DNA of 44,356 nucleotides from positions 1 through 44,356 of IMG/VR virus record IMGVR_UViG_3300048924_000073. One strand, written 5' to 3'. Numbering within the stretch: position 1 is the stretch's first letter; each line of letters begins with the position of its first letter. The position numbers and the translations under genes are program-made. Source of the stretch: a virus. The notes beneath the pieces are model-generated. The model had not been told where the DNA came from, did no database searches, and saw only the letters and a program-made list of their open reading frames with translations. Shown here one piece after another: positions 1 to 7,718 of this stretch.

Positions 1-88
1 GGATTCTGCATGAGATGCGTCCGCGGCATGGAACGGTTTAACTGCAGGCCGATACTGCGACGATTTCTCTCTACCGCAGAAAGTAGGG

Positions 89-94
89 TAGAAT
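89..94 (+). promoter_or_regulatory. Possible -10 box of the tRNA-Lys promoter
   Basis: TAGAAT lies 33 nt before the tRNA and is followed by a C-rich discriminator, as is common for stable-RNA promoters. No good -35 hexamer is visible; TCTCTC sits at the 17-nt spacing. Assignment is by position and hexamer match only. Confidence 0.35.
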
Positions 95-126
95 GCCCAC
101 CCCGCCGACAGGCAGGGATGTTGCAT

Positions 127-202
127 GGGCCGTTAGCTCAGTCGGTAGAGCAGAAGACTTTTAATCTTTTGGTCGATGGTTCGAATCCATCACGGCCCAC
201 CA
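127..202 (+). tRNA. tRNA-Lys (anticodon TTT), host gene at the prophage junction
   Basis: The 76-nt sequence folds as a canonical cloverleaf. The 7-bp acceptor pairs 127-133 with 192-198, A199 is the discriminator and the CCA end is encoded at 200-202. The anticodon loop is CTTTTAA with anticodon TTT at 160-162, and the T loop is TTCGAAT. It faces the prophage, and the integrase gene lies about 0.6 kb downstream. This is the classic layout of a phage integrated at the 3' end of a tRNA gene, with the phage copy restoring the tRNA. Confidence 0.96.
160..202 (+). other. Probable attL core in the 3' half of tRNA-Lys
   Basis: Tyrosine integrases of this type commonly recombine at the anticodon-to-T-arm part of a tRNA, leaving a copy of the 3' end at the far junction. 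The tRNA is complete here and phage genes begin within 75 nt. The matching direct repeat is not in this window, so the exact core is unknown. Confidence 0.45.
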
Positions 203-273
203 TATGCACCAAGGGTTTCAGCCCTTCCCCCGCGCTCCGCAAAATATTGACCGCTCCGCAACCGGGGGTCCAA

Positions 274-747
274 CTACTTGGTGTGGGTCTTGTTGAACCG
301 GGGCTTCTCTTCTCGAATTGCCACCCGCTCAGCCTTCTCGGCTTCGGCGCGGGTTGGGTGCCATTCAACGGTGATCCTGCTTACGTCCCGGAACCACGCG
401 GCGGCATAGCCATGGGTTCGCGTCCGCTGCATGATCGATATGGAGATCCCGACATACAGCAGGTCGCCGGCCACATTGAAGTGACGGTACAGGCACGTCA
501 CCTGCGACTTCGCTTCCTGCCTGACATGCTGCGCCGCCCAGTCTGAGACCACTGCTACATCCCACAGCGGCTGGCCGCGGCTGTCAGTCGATCCAGGGGC
601 AGGGAACGTCTTGCGCCGAACTATGGCCGCCCCCTTGTGCGGGAACAGGCCAAGATAGATTGCGCACCCTTCTGAATTGAGCCATCGTCCTTGAAGCAGA
701 TCGTCGGCGGTGAGTGAGCGAACGTCGTCTCGATCGAGGTAGATCAT
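274..747 (-). CDS. GIY-YIG domain protein, possible nuclease
   Basis: This 157-aa protein carries a C-terminal GIY-YIG-like fold: the LYR element at residues 86-88, YVGIS at 98-102, arginines at 108 and 110, the helix around E140 (AEKAERVAI) and a terminal P-R-F-N. The first 80 residues match nothing I recognise. The gene starts 12 nt after the integrase stop with AAGGAAA as ribosome-binding site, so it is the last gene of the leftward operon and touches the attachment site. GIY-YIG domains nick or cleave DNA. A role in integration, anti-competitor cleavage or homing is possible but unproven. It may also be a catalytically weak relative, because the first motif is LYR rather than GIY. Confidence 0.7.
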   Translation of the reverse strand: MIYLDRDDVRSLTADDLLQGRWLNSEGCAIYLGLFPHKGAAIVRRKTFPAPGSTDSRGQPLWDVAVVSDWAAQHVRQEAKSQVTCLYRHFNVAGDLLYVGISISIMQRTRTHGYAAAWFRDVSRITVEWHPTRAEAEKAERVAIREEKPRFNKTHTK

Positions 748-759
748 AGATTTCCTTGG

Positions 760-1788
760 TCACTTCGTCGGGCTGGTCAGCGCACCGCGGCGCTTCCGGA
801 CATAGATCTCTGTCGTGGTCACCGACTGGTGGCCCAGCTGCTGCTGCGCCTGGCGAATGTCGCCCGCCGAATCGGCCTTGTCGGTGCCGGCCTTGGCCCG
901 CAGGTCGCGGAACTGGAATTGGTCCTTCGGTATGCCGGCGCGCTCACGGGCCTTATCGAAACGGTAACGCAGCGCGTCCTTGCCGATCGGCAGCCAGTCC
1001 TCGCCCAGCAGCAGCCGGGTACTGATCGGTGCATCGTCCGGGCGCTTCCTGGACAGCAGGCGGTCGATCAGCACCTTCAGCTCGCCGGTGATGGCGATGC
1101 GCATCTGCATTTTCGTCTTGCCCTGGCGCAGCACCAGCACGCCGTCCTTGATGTTGCGCCGGTCCAGCTCGCGCACGTCTGCCGGGCGCTGGCCGGTCAG
1201 GTAGGCAAGGTCCATCGCATCTTTCAGCACCTGGTCTGCGGCGTCGTAGACCCGCTGCAGCACGTCGTCCTCCACGTACACGTCGCGGCCGTCTTCCCGG
1301 TTGCGGTTCACGCCGGCGCAGGGGTTCGGCAGGTCGGTATAGCCCTTCTTGCGGCACCAGTTCCAGAGGTGTGACAGCAGCGATTTCTCGCGGTTCGCGC
1401 TCACCGGTGCATCGCGGCGCCACTGCAGGTAATTGAACACGTGCGTCGGGCGGATGGCGTCGAGCGGGCCCGGCGGGTCATCGAAGAATTTCAGCAGCGT
1501 CTCCAGCTCGCGCAGATTCGCCTTGCGAGTGCCCTCTGCTTTGGTCGGGATAACCTCTATGCGATAGCGCTCGGTGGCCTGCCGGAACGTCAGCTTCGCG
1601 TCGGTCGGGATCGTCGTTGCGCGCTCGAGCTCGGCCCACTTCTGGATGGCCAGGCCGTAATCGCTGCCCAGCGCAGTTTCCTTGCGCGGCTTGCCGCCGT
1701 GGTCGTAGTAGTAGTGCACCACGCCGGATTTCTGCTTCCGGGGGCGGAACCGGGGGATAGCCCCCGGCTTTTTCGGCTTCCTTCCCAT
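760..1788 (-). CDS. int: Phage tyrosine integrase
   Basis: The 342-aa integrase catalyses site-specific recombination between phage and chromosome, probably at tRNA-Lys. Catalytic-domain landmarks are R201 (LTGQRPADVREL), a likely beta-strand lysine at K224, R294-D-L-R297, H320 in LGHQS and the nucleophile Y329. The usual His of the HxxR box is Arg (R294), a substitution I associate with phage integrases whose box reads FRDLRAKA. The start at 1788 is preferred over the upstream open frame at 1881 because it overlaps the stop of the DUF4224 gene as TAATG and gives the family's usual N-terminus rich in Lys/Arg. Last core gene of the leftward operon, reading toward the tRNA. Confidence 0.95.
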   Translation of the reverse strand: MGRKPKKPGAIPRFRPRKQKSGVVHYYYDHGGKPRKETALGSDYGLAIQKWAELERATTIPTDAKLTFRQATERYRIEVIPTKAEGTRKANLRELETLLKFFDDPPGPLDAIRPTHVFNYLQWRRDAPVSANREKSLLSHLWNWCRKKGYTDLPNPCAGVNRNREDGRDVYVEDDVLQRVYDAADQVLKDAMDLAYLTGQRPADVRELDRRNIKDGVLVLRQGKTKMQMRIAITGELKVLIDRLLSRKRPDDAPISTRLLLGEDWLPIGKDALRYRFDKARERAGIPKDQFQFRDLRAKAGTDKADSAGDIRQAQQQLGHQSVTTTEIYVRKRRGALTSPTK

Positions 1789-2003
1789 TACGCTGCTGCC
1801 TTGTTCGGTTTCCAGTCGGTCGCCGGCGGCGTCTTCGGCTCCGGCTTGCCCTCGATCGCGGACCACAGCACCACTGGCCACCCGTGGGCGTCCAGATAGT
1901 GTCGGATCCCGTTGTTGCGCAGAAACTCAGCCTGTCCCTTGCGCCTCGGCGTGCGGCACAGGGCCTTGATATCGTCCCGCGACAGGTAGGGGCTGTCTGC
2001 CAT
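1788..2003 (-). CDS. DUF4224 protein next to the integrase, possible excisionase or integrase accessory
   Basis: The 71-aa protein has the DUF4224 pattern: LSRDDI near the start, then a helix-turn-helix-like stretch ending NNGIRHYLDAHGWPVVL. This family is found almost only directly upstream of phage tyrosine integrases. The stop codon shares one base with the integrase start (TAATG), so the two are translationally coupled. GGAGG sits 5 nt before the ATG. By position it may be a recombination-directionality factor, but that function is inferred from context only. Confidence 0.8.
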   Translation of the reverse strand: MADSPYLSRDDIKALCRTPRRKGQAEFLRNNGIRHYLDAHGWPVVLWSAIEGKPEPKTPPATDWKPNKAAA

Positions 2004-2014
2004 GGTGTCCTCCT

Positions 2015-3577
2015 TCAGTTCGTGGCCAGCGCAGCGCGGAGCTGCTCGGTGGCCTGGTTCGCTGCGTCGCGCAGGCGCTGGATCTCGCTGGAGCGGTCGT
2101 GCGCGTGTTGGATCTGCCCGCCGATCCAGTGGATGACCGGCACGGCGAAACTGTTGCCAAGCATCCGGTAGCGTGGTCCGTCGGCCATCAGGGGACCGCC
2201 ATCCGTTCCGCCCGAGTGGCGATGCAGATAGTCGGCATAGTGCGAATCAGGCTCGTTCTTCCGCTGCTTGCGGGGCTTACCAAGCTTCGGTACAAGGGTC
2301 CAGTCATCCGGCGCGCCCTGCAGACGCTCGCACTCACGCGGGGTGAGGCGGCGCACCTGGTTGGGAGTCAGCAGTGCCGGCGCCGGGCTGTTGGCATCCA
2401 GGCAGGTTGTCCGTTCCTTGAACAGTTTTCCTGCGTTGTTACTGGCGGTGTTGTGGAGCTTGGTCGTGTAGGCAACTGCCACCTGACCGCCTGCATTTGC
2501 GTGGCTGTTTTGATGCCCCATCGCGCGCAAGGTGGGGGCGACCTGCTCGCTCACACTTCTGGCTGGGTCACTGTCCTTGCACCCGAACGCGATGGCAGGG
2601 GCATGCGCGCCAGCGCACAGCGGGTGACACGGGTCACCGGGTTTCGGGTTGGAAACGTTGGCTTTGCTGGTCAGCTGGGTGGTGTCGAACGCCACGGGGA
2701 CCAGCGGTGTGCCTCGCCCGGTGCCATCCTCGCTGGCGTCGAATCCCTCGGCACGCAGGGTATGCGCGACTGCTGGGATCAACAGGCCAGCGTGCGCGTC
2801 CTGTTGGGTCGCGCTGCCAGCGGCTTTGGGATTGGCGCTCAACGTTCCAGCGACTAAGCCGCCCTGGCACTCGAAGTCGGTTCCGAGTCCGCCGCCGCCT
2901 TGAGTGCGCGCGCTAAGGGTGCCGGTAACGCTTTCCCCCTGGTCGCGGCTCGGCGCAGAATCCCCGCGCATGCTGTCGCGCTCAAGAAGTACCGGGCCTC
3001 GATCTGCCCAGTTTCCAGAATCGAGGACAGCGAACACGCGGCGGCGCCGCTGCGCCACTCCGAACCATTGCGCGTCAAGGACGGACCATTCGACGAGGCC
3101 ATTGTCACCCAGCGCAACGCCTTCGGATCCCCAGCCGCCTGCGGGGACAGGGAGCTCGGATCCTGCCATTGCACCAACCACGACAGCAAAGTCTCGCCCC
3201 TGGTTGCTGCTGAAGGCTCCTGGGACGTTTTCCCATACGAGCCAGCGGGCTCCGCAAAAATGTCGAGCTGCATTGAAGATCCTCATCTGGTGGTGGAACA
3301 GGCTGGATCGCGCACCGGCGAGGCCAGCGCGGCGCCCGGCAACCGAAAGGTCCTGGCACGGACTACCGCCGATCACCACGTCGATCCGTCCGAGCGCGGC
3401 GATCTGGTCATCTGTTATGGCCGTGACGTCGCCAAGGTTCGGCACGTCGGGCAGCCGGTGGCGGAGCAGGGCGCACGGCGCCGACTCGATCTCTGACACC
3501 GCAACGCACTGCCACCCGATAGGCGCCCACGCCAGGTGCGCAGCTTCCATGCCGGAGAACAGGGACAGGTAGCGCAT
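2015..3577 (-). CDS. C5 cytosine-specific DNA methyltransferase
   Basis: The 520-aa enzyme methylates cytosine C5 in DNA. Family motifs run in order: motif I FSGMEAAH (residues 7-14), motif IV GGSPCQDLS with catalytic C74, motif VI WENVPG (115-120), motif VIII QRRRRV, then, after a long insert of about 170 residues, RRLTPRECERLQG and YRMLGNSFAVPV of motifs IX-X. The insert occupies the target-recognition position and repeats a T-L-x-A element several times. The start at 3577 removes 42 upstream residues that lack motifs and gives a 4-nt overlap with the preceding gene. No restriction enzyme is adjacent, so it probably protects phage DNA from host restriction. Confidence 0.93.
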   Translation of the reverse strand: MRYLSLFSGMEAAHLAWAPIGWQCVAVSEIESAPCALLRHRLPDVPNLGDVTAITDDQIAALGRIDVVIGGSPCQDLSVAGRRAGLAGARSSLFHHQMRIFNAARHFCGARWLVWENVPGAFSSNQGRDFAVVVGAMAGSELPVPAGGWGSEGVALGDNGLVEWSVLDAQWFGVAQRRRRVFAVLDSGNWADRGPVLLERDSMRGDSAPSRDQGESVTGTLSARTQGGGGLGTDFECQGGLVAGTLSANPKAAGSATQQDAHAGLLIPAVAHTLRAEGFDASEDGTGRGTPLVPVAFDTTQLTSKANVSNPKPGDPCHPLCAGAHAPAIAFGCKDSDPARSVSEQVAPTLRAMGHQNSHANAGGQVAVAYTTKLHNTASNNAGKLFKERTTCLDANSPAPALLTPNQVRRLTPRECERLQGAPDDWTLVPKLGKPRKQRKNEPDSHYADYLHRHSGGTDGGPLMADGPRYRMLGNSFAVPVIHWIGGQIQHAHDRSSEIQRLRDAANQATEQLRAALATN

Positions 3578-3735
3578 CAGGCCACCGCCTTTCGCCAGCA
3601 CCAGCGCAGCCCGGCGCGCGCGGCGCGCGCGGCGCGGTATGCCTGCCGCGCCAGCCAGAAGGCGGCGGCCGCCAGCAGGAACAGCGAGCCGGCGATGCCC
3701 CACGTCAGCGCGGTGGTGATCATCTGGGCAATCAT
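3577..3735 (-). CDS. Small single-span membrane protein
   Basis: The product is 52 aa with one hydrophobic helix (about residues 10-29, GIAGSLFLLAAAAFWLA) followed by an Arg-rich tail (RQAYRAARAARAG), which predicts the C-terminus inside the cell. It overlaps both neighbours by 4 nt (ATGA). I chose the second Met, at 3735, because it restores this overlap and removes a Pro/Arg-rich leader. Function unknown; small membrane proteins of phage leftward operons often act on the host envelope, but nothing here shows that. Confidence 0.7.
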   Translation of the reverse strand: MIAQMITTALTWGIAGSLFLLAAAAFWLARQAYRAARAARAGLRWCWRKAVA

Positions 3736-4070
3736 CAGCGCACCGCCTGCTGCAGCTGCACCGCGCCGCCTGGGCGAGCAGCGGCCAGAGTCTTGGGCTG
3801 GCACTCGTACTCAGCGGCGATCAGGGCATAGCCGATGGCGTCGACCTTCTCGCGCAGCTGGCGGCGTGCGATAAGCAGCTGCAGCGCGATGTGCCGGCGG
3901 TGGTCGGTGAGGGAGAACTGCAGCGTGCTGATGTGCAGCGCGCCCCGCAGGTCGCGGCGGAACAGCCGATAGGTAAGGGCGTGGCCGCCCATGACCTTGT
4001 CGATGGTCCGGCCCCAGGCGAAGCCCTCGGTGCGCTTCGGCAGCCGGCGGTCGTAGCGGTGGTAGGTCAT
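3735..4070 (-). CDS. Hypothetical phage protein, basic, 111 aa
   Basis: A basic protein of 111 aa with several Arg/His-rich helices (RRDLRGALHISTLQFSLTDHRRHIALQLL) and no membrane span or metal site. The start at 4070 is supported by GGAG seven nt upstream and by the 4-nt overlap with the PAPS-reductase gene. I do not recognise the family. Its place between the modification-type enzyme and the methyltransferase suggests, without proving, that it works on DNA or with those enzymes. Confidence 0.7.
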   Translation of the reverse strand: MTYHRYDRRLPKRTEGFAWGRTIDKVMGGHALTYRLFRRDLRGALHISTLQFSLTDHRRHIALQLLIARRQLREKVDAIGYALIAAEYECQPKTLAAARPGGAVQLQQAVR

Positions 4071-5011
4071 GCAAAACTCCTTTCGCAAAGGCCAAGGTCT
4101 GAGGTGCAGCCGCCGCCCGACTGATCTTGGAAAAACAGGTCGAACTGCCGGCCACCACGGCTGGTGCGGCTCCACTCCACCAGGGTGTCGATCCGCGAAT
4201 ACGTGCCGGGACGGTCGACGTCGGTGGGGTCGGTCACCGCAGGGAAGAACGTTGCGCTGCCGCGTTTGTTGGCAGCGGCCACCACCGCCTCCCAGCTCCG
4301 AATCCGGTCGATGTGATCGGGGAACAGGTCGGCGATGTTTCGCAGTTCCGACTTGCGGCAGTTGATGCAGGGCATGCATCCAACGCGGCCCATCCCGAGG
4401 GCGTAGAGCGGGTTGGGCGCGATGCTGTGCCGGCGGTGTTGGTCCCAAACCTGCTGGACCGTCCAGTCAAAGATCGGACGCCACACGTGACAGCCGGACT
4501 CATGCCGGTTGAATCGCGGTTGCTTGGCCCGGTTGGCAGATTCCTCAGCCCGGATGCCGAGCCACTGCAGCACTGGTCCGGCGTTCAGCATCGGCCCGAC
4601 CACCTGCGTGGTAATCGGGATGGTCTTCAGTTCCTCGGTGCAGAACTGCGCCATGCGTGAAGGGAACCGCCCCTTGCTGATGCACAGGTCCAGGAAGGGA
4701 TTGCCAGTGGGCTCGTGCAGCGCGGCGGCCTCGCGCACGACTTCATCAGGGATTCCCTGGTCCGGCCACTTCTGCAGGATGTACTCGCGGTGCTGGGCAA
4801 GCTGTCGGCTGAAGTCTGCGCGGACGGTTTCCACCTCGGGGCCGCCGGTCTTGTGCGCCAGTTCCGCCACGTAGTCGTAGACGCGCTGATCTTCGTTGCC
4901 GGTATCCGCGAAAACGGCACGGAACGGCCGGCCCAGCTCGATCGCGCGCAGGTACACCGCAGTGCTGTCCTTGCCACCGGAGACGTTCACCAGGTGCTGG
5001 GGTTTGGTCAT
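4067..5011 (-). CDS. Phosphoadenosine phosphosulfate reductase-family (PP-loop) protein
   Basis: The 314-aa protein has the PP-loop SGGKDS (residues 11-16), which binds ATP or PAPS, then FCTEELK with C124, GIRAEES (152-158), RPIFDWT and a Cys cluster C212-MP-C215-IN-C218. These are the diagnostic marks of phage and plasmid members of the PAPS reductase/DndC-like group, where the cysteines can hold an Fe-S cluster or carry sulfur. It starts at 5011 and overlaps genes on both sides by 4 nt. Beside a cytosine methyltransferase and a zinc-finger protein it may take part in sulfur-based DNA or RNA modification; assimilatory sulfate reduction is the less likely alternative for a phage. No DndB/D/E genes are present. 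Confidence 0.85.
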   Translation of the reverse strand: MTKPQHLVNVSGGKDSTAVYLRAIELGRPFRAVFADTGNEDQRVYDYVAELAHKTGGPEVETVRADFSRQLAQHREYILQKWPDQGIPDEVVREAAALHEPTGNPFLDLCISKGRFPSRMAQFCTEELKTIPITTQVVGPMLNAGPVLQWLGIRAEESANRAKQPRFNRHESGCHVWRPIFDWTVQQVWDQHRRHSIAPNPLYALGMGRVGCMPCINCRKSELRNIADLFPDHIDRIRSWEAVVAAANKRGSATFFPAVTDPTDVDRPGTYSRIDTLVEWSRTSRGGRQFDLFFQDQSGGGCTSDLGLCERSFA

Positions 5012-5229
5012 GCCTGGCTCCGAAGGTGCACGCGGCGCACAGGCCCGTGCCACAGGTTGAAAGTGTTGTTGAGCCGCACCTGTACCTGGTCGCGGTGCAG
5101 GGGGCGGAGTGGATCGCGCAGGCGTCGGTCCGTGTTGCGGCACGGCGCGCAGTCGGCTTGGCGCTTGCCGTTGACCAGCGGGAAGAACCGCAGCGGCAGC
5201 CGGGCCGCGCACTTCGTGCAGGTCTTCAT
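5008..5229 (-). CDS. Small zinc-finger protein (two CxxC pairs)
   Basis: The 73-aa product has C4-x2-C7 and C27-x2-C30, a treble-clef or HNH-like zinc site, followed by an Arg-rich helix and a His (NTFNLWHGPVRR). It could bind DNA, or be a minimal HNH-like protein, but the catalytic His pair is not convincing. Start at 5229: the ATG overlaps the previous stop as ATGA, and its own stop overlaps the PAPS-reductase start in the same way. The longer open frame from 5466 is only the shadow of the upstream gene. Confidence 0.72.
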   Translation of the reverse strand: MKTCTKCAARLPLRFFPLVNGKRQADCAPCRNTDRRLRDPLRPLHRDQVQVRLNNTFNLWHGPVRRVHLRSQA

Positions 5230-5441
5230 GCCCGACGCACCTTCATCAGGCTTGCCCAGGTGAGCGGGTGGGCCCGGCGCTTGATCCGCTCGTATGCCGC
5301 GTCGTTGGAGATGCCCAGGATCTCGGCCACCTGCGCGGTGGTGTAGCGCTTGCCCTCGATCACGTGGGCGTACAGCTGGGCGCGCGCGAGGCCGGCACGG
5401 CGCAGGCATTTGGCGTGGCTGGGGTAGATCGTTACGTCCAT
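5226..5441 (-). CDS. Small helix-turn-helix protein
   Basis: A 71-aa protein with a helix-turn-helix around residues 33-57 (YTTAQVAEILGISNDAAYERIKRRA), typical of small phage DNA-binding proteins. The last part, HPLTWASLMKVRRA, resembles the winged end of NUMOD/HTH modules. Four-nt coupling to the exonuclease gene upstream and the zinc-finger gene downstream puts it in the early leftward operon. Likely a regulator or accessory DNA binder; target unknown. Confidence 0.72.
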   Translation of the reverse strand: MDVTIYPSHAKCLRRAGLARAQLYAHVIEGKRYTTAQVAEILGISNDAAYERIKRRAHPLTWASLMKVRRA

Positions 5442-6223
5442 CAGGCGGCCTCCTGGTGGTGGTCACCAGCGCGCAGAGACTGCTCGAATCCGTCGACCAT
5501 CTGGCGGAACTGCTCCAGGTCGGTGCGCATCTTGGCGATGAACGCCTCGTCGCGGTCGAAGCGGCGCCACCACAGCTGGCGGTTCGCCGAGGCCAGGGCC
5601 GGGCAGTACAGCCCGATGTGCCACCACTGCCGGCCGGTCAGCCACATGCAGCCCTGGGCCTGCTCGAATACCTCGCTGGCGTCGTCATCGATGTGGAAGG
5701 CGCGCAGCTTCTCCGGGTTGATGAAGCACTTGTATTCACTGCCGCCGGCATCGCCGATGAAACCGTCCGCCGAGCAGCCGTAGTTGCCGCAGTCGCTCAG
5801 GACGAACCCGGCGCGCTTCACCAGCAGGCCGGACTGCACCTCATGCTCGGCGCGGGCGAACGGCTCCAGTTCGTGGCCGCGCCGCATGGCGTAGGTCTCG
5901 AAACCTTCGTCCAGCGGCTGCCCGCTGATGCGCTCGATGGCCAGGCGGAAGGCGTAGTTCTTCGATGCCTCGCTGAAATCGCCGATGGGTTCGCCGGCCA
6001 GCGCCCTCTCGATCACCGCTGACTTCGGCACGGCCTTGTAGCTGGCCGCCTCGGCCGCCGCCTTGGGCGCCATGCCGGCCAGCACCGAATCCACGTAGGC
6101 GCGCTGCTGGTCGGTCAGCTCGCCCACACGCGATCGCGCAGTGGCGAACATGCTGGCGGTGATGATGCCGGCGCGGGCGTTGTGCCACGCGTCGCTGCCC
6201 TGGTCGCAGTGGATCAGCCTCAC
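5441..6223 (-). CDS. YqaJ-type viral exonuclease (lambda Exo-like)
   Basis: The 260-aa protein belongs to the YqaJ/lambda-Exo recombinase group, a 5'-3' exonuclease that produces 3' single-stranded tails. Visible core elements are the N-terminal QGSDAWHNARAGIITAS box, the RRGHELEPFAR helix, the metal-binding D and E-x-K pair in CSADGFIGDAGGSEYKCF, and the QAQGCMWLTGRQWWHIGLY segment that carries the last active-site residues. Its start overlaps the stop of the Bet gene, so exonuclease and annealase are made together as a Red-like pair that repairs or circularises phage DNA. Confidence 0.93.
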   Translation of the reverse strand: MRLIHCDQGSDAWHNARAGIITASMFATARSRVGELTDQQRAYVDSVLAGMAPKAAAEAASYKAVPKSAVIERALAGEPIGDFSEASKNYAFRLAIERISGQPLDEGFETYAMRRGHELEPFARAEHEVQSGLLVKRAGFVLSDCGNYGCSADGFIGDAGGSEYKCFINPEKLRAFHIDDDASEVFEQAQGCMWLTGRQWWHIGLYCPALASANRQLWWRRFDRDEAFIAKMRTDLEQFRQMVDGFEQSLRAGDHHQEAA

Positions 6224-6981
6224 GGGGCGATCTCCTCTGCCTCAGCGCGCTCAGCCTCAGCCTTCAGCGTCTCGTGGCCCGACTGGCCGATCATCTTGCG
6301 CTGATCGGGGCTCAGCTTGCCCCACGCGTCGGCATAGGCGTCCAGACCGGCCGTCGCAATCTCCTGGAGGCTCGCGTACAGCGCCTGGCGCTCGGGCGTG
6401 TCCTCCGGCTCGGCTGGCAGCTGACGGGTGTTGCTGGCCGGCGCTCGTTCGGCGCGTACAACCTCGCCTTCGATGATGCGCTCGGCCTCGTCCTGCTCGT
6501 AGATGCCGACGAACCCGAATGCCAGGCGCGCGCACTGGATCATCGCCTTGTGGCGCAGCATGCGGCGCGGATGGGACTGCCACGGGCCAGCGTTGGAGCG
6601 GCGGCACTCGGCCATGTACTCGGTCACGCGCACCGGGCGGCTACGGTCCTTGCGGTAGATCGAACACGTGCAGCTCTGCTCGTCCTGTTCGAAGTCCATG
6701 CCGTCGAACTGAGCGTGCGAGTTGATGATGCGCGACCAGCCGTCGACGCCGACCACCGGCACGATGCCGTTGTTCTTGTCCGGGAACGCGTAGATTTCCT
6801 TGGTCCACGGGTTCAGGCCGTACTGGTTCGCCACCACCAGCAGGGCCGTCATCTGCGCGTCGGAGACCTGGCCCTTGAAGGCGGTGGCCTTCAGTACGGC
6901 GACAAGCTCCTGCGCGTCGGCGGCGCCCATGTTCAGGGACGTGGCGAGGCTCTTGGTTTGCGAGAGAACGAGGTTGCTCAT
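6220..6981 (-). CDS. bet: Single-strand annealing protein, Bet/RecT family
   Basis: The 253-aa protein aligns in style with phage Bet/RecT annealases: ALLVVANQYGLNPWTKEIYAFPDKNNGIVPVVGVDGWSRII is the family core at about residues 46-87, and HPRRMLRHKAMIQCARLAFGFVGIYEQDEAERI is the conserved C-terminal core. The acidic, Ala/Glu-rich last 70 residues are variable. It coats single strands made by the adjacent exonuclease and anneals them to homologous DNA. First gene of the recombination block, 76 nt after the preceding stop. Confidence 0.94.
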   Translation of the reverse strand: MSNLVLSQTKSLATSLNMGAADAQELVAVLKATAFKGQVSDAQMTALLVVANQYGLNPWTKEIYAFPDKNNGIVPVVGVDGWSRIINSHAQFDGMDFEQDEQSCTCSIYRKDRSRPVRVTEYMAECRRSNAGPWQSHPRRMLRHKAMIQCARLAFGFVGIYEQDEAERIIEGEVVRAERAPASNTRQLPAEPEDTPERQALYASLQEIATAGLDAYADAWGKLSPDQRKMIGQSGHETLKAEAERAEAEEIAP

Positions 6982-7057
6982 GGCTGCTCTGCTGGTAGGT
7001 GGAATGGGTGCCCGGTTCTCGGAGCCGCCGCCGGGCGGGCGGGTGCGTCCTTGCGGG

Positions 7058-7633
7058 TTACTTCGTGGTCACGCTGACCTTCATGCCGGCAGCGATTTCG
7101 TTGAGCTTCACGCGCGCGGTTTCATGGATGCCCTTGGCGACCTCGCCCAGGCCAACGCGCAGCGAGTCCTTCATTGCCGTCTCGATGCTGTGGTGCAGGT
7201 GGGAATTCACCAGGTGGGTGATGCGGGTCTGTGTGCCCGACCAGCTGTAGCCGTTGGCTTCTTCCTTGCCCCTGCCGTTGTAGTCGACCTTTTCCTGCAT
7301 GTAGGCCTCGGCGCGCTTCACCAGGTATTCGATGAAGGTGATCTTCTCGCCGGTCTTTTCGCCCCAGCGATTGGTTTCCTGCAGGGTCAGGTTCTCGACG
7401 TAGGCGGCGACGTTGGGCAGAACCTCGCGCTCGGCGATCGCGTTGATCGTCTCGTTGATCCGTTCCTTGATGCGGCCTTGCATCTGGCGGTGGAAATGAC
7501 TGGCCGTGGTGAATTCTTCGTCGCTTTCGGGGTCGTAGCCGACGCCGCTCAAAAGCTGCTCGCAGATACGATCAACGACGCGATCCTGCAGCTGTTCCTT
7601 GGTGAAGCCGAGGGATTCGAGGGTGATGTCCAT
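7058..7633 (-). CDS. Conserved-looking phage protein of the recombination block, unknown function
   Basis: A 191-aa, mostly helical acidic protein with no Cys, no membrane span and no motif I can name. The C-terminal half (ETAMKDSLRVGLGEVAKGIHETARVKLNEIAAGMKVSV) is strongly amphipathic and could oligomerise. The ATG at 7633 has GGAGAA nine nt upstream, so it has its own translation signal. It sits just upstream of Bet and Exo in the operon, where lambdoid phages keep anti-RecBCD (Gam-like) or single-strand-binding proteins; such a role is only positional inference. Confidence 0.75.
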   Translation of the reverse strand: MDITLESLGFTKEQLQDRVVDRICEQLLSGVGYDPESDEEFTTASHFHRQMQGRIKERINETINAIAEREVLPNVAAYVENLTLQETNRWGEKTGEKITFIEYLVKRAEAYMQEKVDYNGRGKEEANGYSWSGTQTRITHLVNSHLHHSIETAMKDSLRVGLGEVAKGIHETARVKLNEIAAGMKVSVTTK

Positions 7634-7718
7634 GTTGTTCTCCGGGGTGAATGAGGTGCCGGCTTTGTGGAAGGCCTGGCCGGCGCAGGCACCCGCAGGG
7701 GGCGGGCGGGGGAATGCT

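Noticed and set aside
10-546. 178-aa plus-strand open frame over the tRNA
   Set aside because: Runs through the tRNA-Lys gene and antisense to the GIY-YIG gene; no protein-like features.
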